From a virus, in IMG/VR virus record IMGVR_UViG_3300009159_005369, positions 1-21,386 of that record: a DNA stretch of 21,386 bases, one strand, 5' to 3'. Below are positions 6,081 to 13,094 of the stretch, in pieces. Positions within the stretch are counted from its first letter, which is position 1. Each line of letters begins with the position of its first letter. The notes beneath the pieces are model-generated. The model was not told the DNA's origin, ran no database searches, and saw only the letters and a program-made list of their open reading frames with translations. Both the position numbers and the translations under genes were made by a program.

Positions 6081-6478
6081 GATACTTCGGATCTGCCGTC
6101 GCCAATGTTGCGAGTCTTGACCACACGATCGCGTTCGGGATTCATAGCTTCGGCCTGCTCGTAGGTTTCTAATACTATGTTGCGACACACAGCAGTAAAC
6201 CAACGATCTACAATGTCACTGTCGTGGTCTTTGGGGTTCATTTGATATCCAGCACGAACAAGATTGGCCACAAACTTGTCATTCCAGTCAAGTTCAAAAG
6301 CACCATTTTGTATATTCTCAGGATCAACTTCCATGCTGAGAATAGTCACAAAAGGCTCGCCTCGCTCAGTGGCCAATTCCTTGGCAGTTTTTTCTACCTT
6401 CTTGGGCTTGGGTTCGGGCTTGGGTTCAGACTTAACTTCAGGTTGTTTCTTTTTTAAAAATCGATCAAATATGCCCAT
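6077..6478 (-). CDS. Conserved T4-type phage protein, 133 aa, with charged linker
   Basis: The protein has a short helix (MGIFDRFLKKK), then a Lys/Pro/Glu-rich linker (SEPKPEPKPKKVEK, residues 16-30), then a globular domain with PFVTILSMEVDPEN, FELDWNDKFVANLVRAGYQ and VDRWFTAVCRNIVLETYEQ. From memory, close relatives are widespread in T4-like cyanophages and related marine phages, with no assigned function. AAGGA five bases upstream supports the ATG at 6478. Its stop overlaps the next start by ATGA. It lies 11 nt after the nucleotide-sugar dehydrogenase gene and is probably co-transcribed with it. Confidence 0.85.
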   Translation of the reverse strand: MGIFDRFLKKKQPEVKSEPKPEPKPKKVEKTAKELATERGEPFVTILSMEVDPENIQNGAFELDWNDKFVANLVRAGYQMNPKDHDSDIVDRWFTAVCRNIVLETYEQAEAMNPERDRVVKTRNIGDGRSEVS

Positions 6479-6489
6479 AAAGGTCCTTG

Positions 6490-7728
6490 TTAGAGTCTGG
6501 TGTTACCATAGTGTACTACATTAATGCCTGGCATGTCAAGTGGTAATTTGCGCCACGGGTCAACTATTATGCTGCCGCCTTGTATTTGACAGTACGGTTG
6601 GGTGTCTAATTGGTCGCCGGTGTATTCGTATGTAATTTTACGATTGTGTGCCCACAAAAATACAGCAGGAGCATGTACCTCTAACACAACGTTGGTAGGA
6701 TCGTCGGCAAGTGGGTCAACATAGGTGACTGTAAAACCTGCTTCTTTAATATAAAATCCAACCAGGGTAGAGTATGAACCAATACAATATTCAACGTCTG
6801 GCTTGTAGGCTTTACCGTGAATAACGATCGGCAAATTGTTTTCTCGAGCTTGGTCAACTAGGAACAAAGCCAAGTTCTTTGCTTGTATTTCTCTAGCATG
6901 CATGACTGTATCAAACAAGTCATAGCCCACTTGATATTCTTCAGCTAACCAACGTAGGGCAATGTTATCTCTTGGATGGCAAGCGCCTGCATCACCCATA
7001 CCTGCGGTCATGTACTTGGGGCCCATGATACGCATGGTACTTTTGGCCAAGGCATCTGTGACCACGTCAACATTGATATTGCCAATCTTCATAGCAAAGT
7101 CTTGGACCATGTTAACCAGGCCAACTTTGGCACTGATAAATGTGTTGTAGAAAATTTTAATAGCTTCGCACTCGTCCCATGTGCCAACTTCGTAGCGTGG
7201 ATTATTCTGCATGATAGTTTCATACAAGTCTCGAAGTTCGCCAGCAACACCAGTCAAGCTACCATCTTCTGTGCCCAACATAATCATTTCAGGATTGACC
7301 ATGTCCCACTTTACACTGCCCATGGCAATCAAATAAGGATTGTAAACAAATTCATGTTTAGGATCTAATAATGGAATAAACTTTTTACGAGTAGTGCCTG
7401 GCAATACTGTACTAATTAATACTACTTTTTTAGGTGTAGTGGCAAATTGATTGACTTTGTTAATTGCGTCAATGACAGCATCGTGCCCAAAGTCTCGGGG
7501 AGTCATGTGACTTGATGGAACTGATCCATCATACCCTTCGGCATGCGGAGTTGGAACAGCGATAAAAATCCATTCGCTTTCGTTGACTAATTCGTCGATG
7601 TTGCATACTTTTACTGTGTCGCTGACACGTGGATAAATGTCGTAACCACGAACTTCGTGTTTTTCTGCAAATACTTCTGCACAGTCCAAGCCCAGCTTGC
7701 CAATGCCAACAAATCCTATTTTTTTCAT
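6490..7728 (-). CDS. UDP-glucose/GDP-mannose dehydrogenase family protein
   Basis: A 412-residue enzyme of usual family length. The N-terminus has the NAD-binding GIGKLG (8-13); STVLPGTT (106-113) and NTFISAKVGLVN (195-206) are family signatures, with Lys201. The catalytic cysteine lies in GDAGACHPRD (Cys250), a variant of the common GFGGSCFPKD. Members oxidise the C6 alcohol of a nucleotide sugar to a uronic acid with two NAD+. The C-terminal NAD-binding domain is present (VDPLADDPTN, FLWAHNR). In this phage it would supply an acidic sugar for surface polysaccharide. The start has AAGGA six bases upstream. That site can pair with CTTGAG at the end of nadE. Confidence 0.88.
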   Translation of the reverse strand: MKKIGFVGIGKLGLDCAEVFAEKHEVRGYDIYPRVSDTVKVCNIDELVNESEWIFIAVPTPHAEGYDGSVPSSHMTPRDFGHDAVIDAINKVNQFATTPKKVVLISTVLPGTTRKKFIPLLDPKHEFVYNPYLIAMGSVKWDMVNPEMIMLGTEDGSLTGVAGELRDLYETIMQNNPRYEVGTWDECEAIKIFYNTFISAKVGLVNMVQDFAMKIGNINVDVVTDALAKSTMRIMGPKYMTAGMGDAGACHPRDNIALRWLAEEYQVGYDLFDTVMHAREIQAKNLALFLVDQARENNLPIVIHGKAYKPDVEYCIGSYSTLVGFYIKEAGFTVTYVDPLADDPTNVVLEVHAPAVFLWAHNRKITYEYTGDQLDTQPYCQIQGGSIIVDPWRKLPLDMPGINVVHYGNTRL

Positions 7729-7735
7729 TTCAATC

Positions 7736-7793
7736 CTTGAGATAATATTGAGTGCTACAGACTAATTTATCTGGGTTTTACGTCAGGCTCAAG
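7736..7793 (-). promoter_or_regulatory. Possible RBS-masking pairing with late-promoter-like element
   Basis: CTTGAG (7793-7788, at the nadE stop) can pair with CTCAAG (7741-7736), which contains the start of the AAGGA site of the dehydrogenase gene. Between them lies GATAAATT (7771-7764), two mismatches from TATAAATA. The arrangement echoes the hairpin at 3009-3039 but the stem is only six base pairs with a long loop. Confidence 0.3.
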
Positions 7794-8580
7794 ATTTTTT
7801 AAACACTGGAATAGGATTCATTTTGTGTAGACTACGGCTACGAATAGCACGATATTTTAATAAGTTAGCTACCAATGAAGGCTCATCTGTTGTAATTTCG
7901 CCCTGGTCCATACGCATTGCAACCTCTAACTCAGCATAACTAAGTCCGCCAAGCTGGTCTTGATCAGTGCGGCCATCATCCCATAAGCCATCTGTAGGTG
8001 CGGCATTGATAATATCGTTGAGTATGCCGAGCTCACGGCCCATTTGCCACACTTCAGTTTTGTAACAGTCAGCAATAGGGCTAATGTCTACTCCTCCGTC
8101 ACCATACTTGGTATAAAATCCCACACCAAAGTCTTCTACTTTGTTACCAGTACCAACCACAATACCATTTACTGATTGCGCAATTTGATACAAGGTAACC
8201 ATACGTAGTCGACTACGACTGTTGGCCAGGCCCAACAAGTTGGGATATGTAGCCAGGTGTTGTTCAAATTCATCAAAGATCGAAGTTAAATCAATAATTT
8301 CGTGACGTATATTATCAAAGTTTTGTGCTAACCAAAATCCTTGGCGCATACTGAGATCATGTAGGTCTGGGCGTTGATGAATAGGCATAGTGACTGCAAA
8401 CACATTTAATCCAGTTCTAGCACACAACGCACTGACCACAGCACTATCAATACCACCACTGATACCTACTACCAAAGATTTTATATTGGCTCTGTCAGCA
8501 TAGTCTCGAATCCAAGTGGTGATACGATCTTGCAATGAGGTTCCAGCTGATAGTCGATCTTCAGTTGTAAAAGTTGTCAT
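7789..8580 (-). CDS. nadE: NAD synthetase, ammonia-dependent type
   Basis: A 263-residue N-type ATP pyrophosphatase. SGGIDSA (41-47) is the P loop, and the stretch GTGNKVEDF followed by TKYGDGGVDISPIADCYKT is the diagnostic NadE region. It converts nicotinic acid adenine dinucleotide to NAD+ with ATP and ammonia; no glutaminase domain is attached. The length matches bacterial NH3-dependent NadE (about 270). An in-frame ATG lies five codons upstream (8595), but the one at 8580 forms the ATGA overlap seen across the operon. Phage NadE may keep NAD+ high during infection or counter NAD-depleting defences; that is inference. It ends the run that starts at the promoter at 10369-10397. Confidence 0.92.
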   Translation of the reverse strand: MTTFTTEDRLSAGTSLQDRITTWIRDYADRANIKSLVVGISGGIDSAVVSALCARTGLNVFAVTMPIHQRPDLHDLSMRQGFWLAQNFDNIRHEIIDLTSIFDEFEQHLATYPNLLGLANSRSRLRMVTLYQIAQSVNGIVVGTGNKVEDFGVGFYTKYGDGGVDISPIADCYKTEVWQMGRELGILNDIINAAPTDGLWDDGRTDQDQLGGLSYAELEVAMRMDQGEITTDEPSLVANLLKYRAIRSRSLHKMNPIPVFKKS

Positions 8581-8813
8581 TGTTTTAAATTCCATATTAA
8601 ATGTTCAATTCTTTCGTGATATCTAAATTCAAATACAGCCTCACCGGGCCCATGATACATTGCTATACCTTCGTACGCATGGCATAACCATAGCCAACGT
8701 CCTGTTATAGCACTACGCTTGGGCCACCAAATAAACTTTAGCCGCCATACTGCTTTGTGATAAAAATGATCATATGTATCCACACCGGGAGAATAGTAAC
8801 CGGCACCCATCAT
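8577..8813 (-). CDS. Small conserved phage-type protein, 78 aa, Trp-rich
   Basis: A 78-residue protein with many aromatic residues: HKAVWRLKFIWWPKRSAITG, RWLWLCHAYEGIAMYHGPGE and VFEFRYHERIEHLIWNLK. From memory, T4-like marine phages carry a similar WWPKRSAITGR protein. No function is known and no clear membrane helix is present. It overlaps the QueE-like gene by ATGA upstream and nadE by ATGA downstream, so it is translated as part of this chain. Confidence 0.8.
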   Translation of the reverse strand: MMGAGYYSPGVDTYDHFYHKAVWRLKFIWWPKRSAITGRWLWLCHAYEGIAMYHGPGEAVFEFRYHERIEHLIWNLKQ

Positions 8814-9676
8814 TTGCCCCAGCCATTACCCCACAAGTCCACATGTAATCTAGGACTGTAGTTAAATCCACGCTCACAACAGATGTTGGCAATGTTTAGT
8901 TTGTTGCTTTCGTATGGATCAACTACACCACCTTGCGGCATTAGGTAAACAACACCTTTAAATCCACCGGCACGGAACGCATCTACAGCCTTGACTGCCT
9001 CGTCCACATGATCTTCAGTTTCCACAACAAATTTGAGATAGGTATGACCAAACGACTGATATTCAGCTACTACATCGGGGCAAATAGCATCTTCCCATGA
9101 CTCGCCTGATGCTGACAATTTAGCACTTACACTAAATGTAATTTCTTTATTTTCACAACCGTAGGTCCAGAAATTGTCAATTAAAAATTGTTTAAAATCA
9201 TCTGACAACGGTTGTGTGCCATTTGTTTCAAATGTGATATTTTTTAAGTCTGCCATGCGTGGATGACTCAATAACTCTCCATAGGCACGTTGCCAACCTA
9301 ACAAGGGTTCGCCACCTGTAATAACCAAGTGAACATCGTTGCCATTATTCTGCCGCCACACACGATTAGGAGTAAGTGCCAGCATGCGTTCAACCAATTC
9401 ATCTGTGGTCAATGTAGGGCTCAAATGTTTAAATGCAGGATGCCAACTTGCGTAACTATCGCAACCTGTTTCCACCAATGGTAAGTCTGTAAACTTATCG
9501 TACATGTGAACAACTTCTGCTACATCGTCTGCACCTGTGCTCTTTTCACCAGGCTTGCAACCAAACCCTGCACAGGTAAAGTTACAACCATAAGTGCGTA
9601 AGAACACGCTAGGCACGCCTACAAAGCGACCTTCGCCTTGTAAGCTATAAAATATTTCTGACACTTTAATTTTCAT
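8810..9676 (-). CDS. QueE-like radical SAM enzyme (7-carboxy-7-deazaguanine synthase family)
   Basis: A 288-residue protein starting MKIKVSEIFYSLQGEG, the QueE N-terminal signature. TGGEPLLGWQRA is the SAM-binding GGE region, and FETNGTQ is also typical. QueE converts 6-carboxy-tetrahydropterin to 7-carboxy-7-deazaguanine, the step after QueD in preQ0 synthesis. The cluster motif is unusual: C31 and C35 are present, but the residue at the normal third position (38) is Phe, and the next cysteines are C40 and one in VETGCDSY. From memory T4-like phages have a clade with this feature. It overlaps the small gene upstream by 11 nt and the next by ATGA. FolE and a QueD-like gene lie elsewhere in the window. 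Confidence 0.85.
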   Translation of the reverse strand: MKIKVSEIFYSLQGEGRFVGVPSVFLRTYGCNFTCAGFGCKPGEKSTGADDVAEVVHMYDKFTDLPLVETGCDSYASWHPAFKHLSPTLTTDELVERMLALTPNRVWRQNNGNDVHLVITGGEPLLGWQRAYGELLSHPRMADLKNITFETNGTQPLSDDFKQFLIDNFWTYGCENKEITFSVSAKLSASGESWEDAICPDVVAEYQSFGHTYLKFVVETEDHVDEAVKAVDAFRAGGFKGVVYLMPQGGVVDPYESNKLNIANICCERGFNYSPRLHVDLWGNGWGK

Positions 9677-9869
9677 TTTTGACCTTTAATGGAATGCCTC
9701 TGAACATGTATTGCACGGAATTGTCTAGTAGAAATGATTTATCAAAAAAAGTAAAGTTACTATTAAATTCTTCTTGGGTCAGTTCAAAATGATCAATGGG
9801 TTCTTTGCTGGCAGCAATGGCCTGTCTCATTTCATCTAACAAATCGGGTTTTTTATAATGTATTTTCAT
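9666..9869 (-). CDS. Small hypothetical protein, 67 aa
   Basis: A 67-residue acidic soluble protein: MKIHYKKPDLLDEMRQAIAA, then EPIDHFELTQEEFNSNFTFF and a C-terminus MFRGIPLKVKNEN. The first 25 residues look helical. The ATG at 9869 overlaps the phosphoribosyltransferase stop by ATGA, which decides the start over a longer frame. It overlaps the QueE-like start by 11 nt. I do not recognise the family; its place between two enzyme genes shows only that it is co-expressed with them. Confidence 0.75.
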   Translation of the reverse strand: MKIHYKKPDLLDEMRQAIAASKEPIDHFELTQEEFNSNFTFFDKSFLLDNSVQYMFRGIPLKVKNEN

Positions 9870-10363
9870 CGCCACCAAGCCTCCCACGGGAACACAATCC
9901 ACACGTCTTCTTCAGCTTTATTTAGATCTACAGCACTATAGCTGACATTTAATTCACTCTTACTAGATTCGTTGTCTACTAGTGTGGCAACACGAACATT
10001 TGCACCCCAAATTTCTTCGTCCCAGCGTGGGTCGCTAGGAAAGCAACTATCCTGCCAATCTCGTTTGATCCAGTTTAGTGTAGCACCCGAATCGTTTATA
10101 TCATCTACAATAAGGATCTTCTTGCCTTCAAATGCATCTTCACTCATCCAGCAGTTGCTTTCACAGTCACCACCGCCACGTAGACTTACTTTTAAAGTTT
10201 CCATTCTAATTTCTAAATATTGACTAATTAGATTAGCTGGTACCAACCCACCACGTGTGAGCCCAACTACATAATTGGGCATCCATGCGTCACGTTGTAA
10301 TTGACGTAGGATTTCCTGTGTTTGATTTTCAATATCTTGCCAGGTATAGTATATTTTCTTCAT
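9866..10363 (-). CDS. Type I phosphoribosyltransferase (purine salvage-like)
   Basis: A 165-residue PRTase. The PRPP-binding motif is ILIVDDINDSGATL (83-96), and VVGLTRGGLVPA (32-43) is the pyrophosphate loop region, as in xanthine-guanine or hypoxanthine PRTases. It would join a base to PRPP, giving a nucleoside monophosphate. The base is not certain: guanine/xanthine is likely from similarity, while the neighbours QueE and NadE leave room for a deazapurine or other base. It is the first gene after a consensus promoter; the ATG lies five bases from the -10 box, so the mRNA should be leaderless. Its stop overlaps the next start by ATGA. Confidence 0.87.
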   Translation of the reverse strand: MKKIYYTWQDIENQTQEILRQLQRDAWMPNYVVGLTRGGLVPANLISQYLEIRMETLKVSLRGGGDCESNCWMSEDAFEGKKILIVDDINDSGATLNWIKRDWQDSCFPSDPRWDEEIWGANVRVATLVDNESSKSELNVSYSAVDLNKAEEDVWIVFPWEAWWR

Positions 10364-10368
10364 ATGCT

Positions 10369-10397
10369 ATTATACAATATTAATCAGAGTTTGTCAA
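10369..10397 (-). promoter_or_regulatory. Perfect consensus sigma70 promoter, TTGACA-N17-TATAAT
   Basis: The -35 TTGACA (10392-10397) starts right after the TAA of the SDR gene; the -10 TATAAT (10369-10374) follows a 17-bp spacer. The PRTase ATG comes five bases later. It should drive the run from PRTase through nadE. Confidence 0.93.
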
Positions 10398-11336
10398 TTA
10401 TCTTGCAAGCCATTCGGGATTGTTCTGAAACCAATTAACTGTTTGAGTTAACCGTTTTGTGTAGGAATCGGGTGCTTGCCACCCTAGCTCGTATAGTCGA
10501 CCGGGATCAACACTAAAACATAAATCATGTCCAGGGCGATCAACTGGAACCAACCGATAAGATAATTCACGGTCCATTATTTGGGAAATCTGTTGTGCAA
10601 ATTCAAGATTATTGATAAACTTATCGCCGGCGCTATTCCATTTTTCACAACGGGCGGATTGTGTTTGTAGTATAAATCGAGTATGACTGGCCACATCTCC
10701 AGCATAAAACCAACGGCGTCCACCAATTAGTTCACTGGGTCCTACGTGTATGTCCAAGGGTTCATTGTTGAGTAATTTGCGTATGATGATCACAGGCAAA
10801 CGATTGCTTTGGCAACGTGGGCCAAAGGTGTTGTTGATGTGTATAATGCTTGTGGGAATATCAAACGAGTTGGCATAGGCTAGACACAGTTCTTCACCTG
10901 CGGCTTTACCGGCTGCGTAAGGACTGTTGCTGTTGTAGGCATCAGTTGTTTGGCTGTCTTGACCAATGGGCACAGGGCCATATACTTCTCCTGAACTGTA
11001 GTAGACAAATCGATCAACACCGGTGTGTCTGGCGTGTTCCAACAAGTTTAGTGTGCCTAATACATTATCCATGACGGATGCTGTAGGGTTGCTCAAGCTG
11101 TCAGCGGCACTAGGGTTGGCGCCAGCGTGTAAGATAATGTCGGCTTTGGGAAGATTAGTGCAAGGATTTTTAATATCGTGTTCAACAATTTCAATGTCAT
11201 TGACAAATTGTTCTAGTCTAATCATGTTGGTTGAGCCTGGCCTCACCACACAGACCACACGATGATCTTTAACAAATTCTTCTACTAAGTAGTGACCAAT
11301 AAAACCATTGGCGCCAGTGATTAATACTGTTTTCAT
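10398..11336 (-). CDS. NAD(P)-dependent sugar epimerase/reductase (extended SDR)
   Basis: A 312-residue extended SDR. The Rossmann motif is TGANGFIG (7-14), the active-site SSGEVYG (114-120) and YAAGK (Tyr140, Lys144) are present, and the substrate end has NNTFGPR and GGRRWFYAGDVA. Family members epimerise, dehydrate or reduce nucleotide sugars. As last gene of the cassette that holds a 4,6-dehydratase and a 3-dehydrase, it could be the 4-keto reductase that finishes a dideoxysugar; an epimerase role is equally possible. The ATG overlaps the FkbM stop by ATGA. The stop is followed at once by the PRTase promoter. Confidence 0.87.
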   Translation of the reverse strand: MKTVLITGANGFIGHYLVEEFVKDHRVVCVVRPGSTNMIRLEQFVNDIEIVEHDIKNPCTNLPKADIILHAGANPSAADSLSNPTASVMDNVLGTLNLLEHARHTGVDRFVYYSSGEVYGPVPIGQDSQTTDAYNSNSPYAAGKAAGEELCLAYANSFDIPTSIIHINNTFGPRCQSNRLPVIIIRKLLNNEPLDIHVGPSELIGGRRWFYAGDVASHTRFILQTQSARCEKWNSAGDKFINNLEFAQQISQIMDRELSYRLVPVDRPGHDLCFSVDPGRLYELGWQAPDSYTKRLTQTVNWFQNNPEWLAR

Positions 11337-12013
11337 GGCGTGTATTTGTAAACAGTATCAGAATGTTCGTGCATAATTTCTTGATAACCTCGATCACTAA
11401 GAAACTTGTCAAACGTAGTTTTATCAACGCCGTATCTAGCAGACCATGCATCAAACCATTCTACTATGATCACCGGGTGATACCGTTCAATGGTGTCGAC
11501 AGCACCTTGTAAAGCAAAATACTCGTAGCCTTCGATGTCCAACTGGATAAGATCACACCCAGGCAGATTCATGTCATCAATACGCACAGTGGGTATGTTT
11601 CCTTTTTGTCCCACATGCATGCCACCTGCTTCTAGACCATCAGCAGTCGTGTGTCCGTCTAATTCTATAAAGATTTTTTCTTTACCCAGGCATGCTTGAG
11701 TCTTTATTACATTCCAGGGGCAGTTCAATGTAAGGCACAAGAAGTTTATTGGATCTGGTTCAAATGTGTACACTGTGTTAAACCACTTTGCGTATTCTCG
11801 AACATATTGTCCACAATTTCCTCCAGCCTGGATCATGATATTACGGTTAGGAATATGATCCATTAATGTTTTTAAAAACTCCGGCGTCACTGGGTATTCG
11901 ACCATTGCTCTCCAAGTTCCTCGATCATATTTGGGCCAAAATAAAGGATCTACATCCGGTAGCTCTGGTGACGATCTAACCTCGATAATTTTATTCAGTT
12001 CTTCGTTGGTCAT
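11333..12013 (-). CDS. FkbM-family SAM-dependent methyltransferase
   Basis: A 226-residue methyltransferase. QAGGNCGQY (62-70) is the SAM-binding loop, FEPDPIN (84-90) the acidic ribose-binding segment, and LIQLDIEGYEYFAL the DIEGxE motif characteristic of FkbM proteins. These O-methylate sugars in polysaccharides and antibiotics. Here it probably methylates a sugar hydroxyl made by the cassette, which would change receptor or antigen properties. The start overlaps the half-transketolase stop by ATGA and its stop overlaps the SDR start by ATGA. No signal peptide. Confidence 0.87.
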   Translation of the reverse strand: MTNEELNKIIEVRSSPELPDVDPLFWPKYDRGTWRAMVEYPVTPEFLKTLMDHIPNRNIMIQAGGNCGQYVREYAKWFNTVYTFEPDPINFLCLTLNCPWNVIKTQACLGKEKIFIELDGHTTADGLEAGGMHVGQKGNIPTVRIDDMNLPGCDLIQLDIEGYEYFALQGAVDTIERYHPVIIVEWFDAWSARYGVDKTTFDKFLSDRGYQEIMHEHSDTVYKYTP

Positions 12014-12489
12014 GTTCTTCTCACATTTAAATACGCCGGCTGATCACTGTATAAAAATTCTGGCCACATGGATTCCAATTCAGCTACGCTATTGGGTTGA
12101 TAAATTTTAATATTAGGAAATACTTGAACAGCACGGGCAGCATCTTCAGCCCAATGACTGAATCCCAAATGTCCATAGTCTTGATCACGGCCTACACCCA
12201 CTAACTTAACTGGAGCCAGCTCGTGATCTAGGTAGTTGCGTAGCCATTCATACGGACGGAATATCACAAACGGAGTAATGCTGTAGCACACAGGTATCTT
12301 ACCACAGTGTGTAAGCCCTACTGCTGTGCCCAACATAAGTTGTTCTGCGGCTCCTACATTAAGAGCACGGTCGGGCGCTACTTCTCTTGATCGATTCAGC
12401 ACACCAAACCCAAGATCGCCTGACAACAACCATACATCAGGATCTTTGGCCAACGAGTCAGCCATGAGTTCACCAAATCTATTTCTCAT
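12010..12489 (-). CDS. Transketolase-like pyrimidine-binding subunit, short
   Basis: A 159-residue protein covering only the transketolase Pyr domain. NVGAAEQLMLGTAVGL carries the catalytic Glu (49) that activates thiamine diphosphate. SGDLGFGVL and HLGFSHWAEDAA are also typical. A normal C-terminal half-transketolase is about 310 residues and adds a third domain, which is missing here. With the adjacent 202-aa PP subunit it should form a two-subunit ThDP enzyme transferring a two-carbon ketol or acyl unit. The location in a sugar cassette suggests a nucleotide-sugar acceptor rather than pentose phosphates; that is inference. The ATG at 12489 overlaps the upstream stop (ATGA), ruling out the longer frame. 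Confidence 0.83.
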   Translation of the reverse strand: MRNRFGELMADSLAKDPDVWLLSGDLGFGVLNRSREVAPDRALNVGAAEQLMLGTAVGLTHCGKIPVCYSITPFVIFRPYEWLRNYLDHELAPVKLVGVGRDQDYGHLGFSHWAEDAARAVQVFPNIKIYQPNSVAELESMWPEFLYSDQPAYLNVRRT

Positions 12490-13094
12490 AATTGATCCAA
12501 ATCTTCTGGTTTTAATACATAGTAATGTGTGAGTATGCCCTTGGCGAACGCCCAATCTGGCGGTGAAGTTTCACGTATATTGATACGTGGCAAAAAAGCA
12601 CGTAAGCGATTAATAATATATTCCTTGTCAATAAAGTCATAGGCAATCATGCCGTTGACATTTACATACACTTCTAGATTGTCTAACTTGGCTTCGTAGA
12701 TAAAACGTAGTGCTTCCCATATGCTGCCTTCACCACACTCACCGTCACTAATTAAACAATGTACTCGACGACCACGATCGGCCAAGGCATATCCACAGGC
12801 CACTGTGAGTCCCATACCTAGGCTACCAGAGCTACAAGGCAAGCCGTCTTCTATGTTTCTATGTGGATGTACTCCGTGTTTGTGGAACAGGTGCTCGGCA
12901 TCTTTACCTAGATATTTTTCCAACACCACATACCAAGCCAACGCCGCGTGACCTGAACTTAAGATAAATGGTTCGTCGGGCTGTCGATTTTTGTAAATCT
13001 CTTCAATGATATTAACCGCGTTAAGATTAGAGCTTAGGTGCCCAATCTTTTCGCGATAGCTGATATCAATGATTCGTCGTTCAACATCGTTCAT
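12486..13094 (-). CDS. Transketolase-like diphosphate-binding subunit
   Basis: A 202-residue PP-domain subunit. SDGECGEGSIWEALRF to VYVNVNG is the ThDP/Mg motif (normally GDG...N), here with Ser for the first Gly. GHLSSNL, SSGHAALAWY and GSLGMGLTVACGYA match the N-terminal half of transketolase. It is shorter than usual N-terminal halves (about 270). It binds the diphosphate of ThDP, while the partner encoded by the next gene supplies the catalytic Glu. The two genes overlap by ATGA, suiting equal synthesis of both subunits. The preceding RfbH-type gene overlaps it the same way. Substrate not determinable from sequence. Confidence 0.85.
   Translation of the reverse strand: MNDVERRIIDISYREKIGHLSSNLNAVNIIEEIYKNRQPDEPFILSSGHAALAWYVVLEKYLGKDAEHLFHKHGVHPHRNIEDGLPCSSGSLGMGLTVACGYALADRGRRVHCLISDGECGEGSIWEALRFIYEAKLDNLEVYVNVNGMIAYDFIDKEYIINRLRAFLPRINIRETSPPDWAFAKGILTHYYVLKPEDLDQL

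Noticed and set aside
6264-6524. Plus-strand ORF with Leu/Gly repeats
   Set aside because: The repeat is the reverse complement of the KPEPKP linker of the minus-strand phage-type protein.
9907-9935. CTAAATAAA resembling a phage late promoter
   Set aside because: It lies inside the PRTase coding region with no gene start at a suitable distance.
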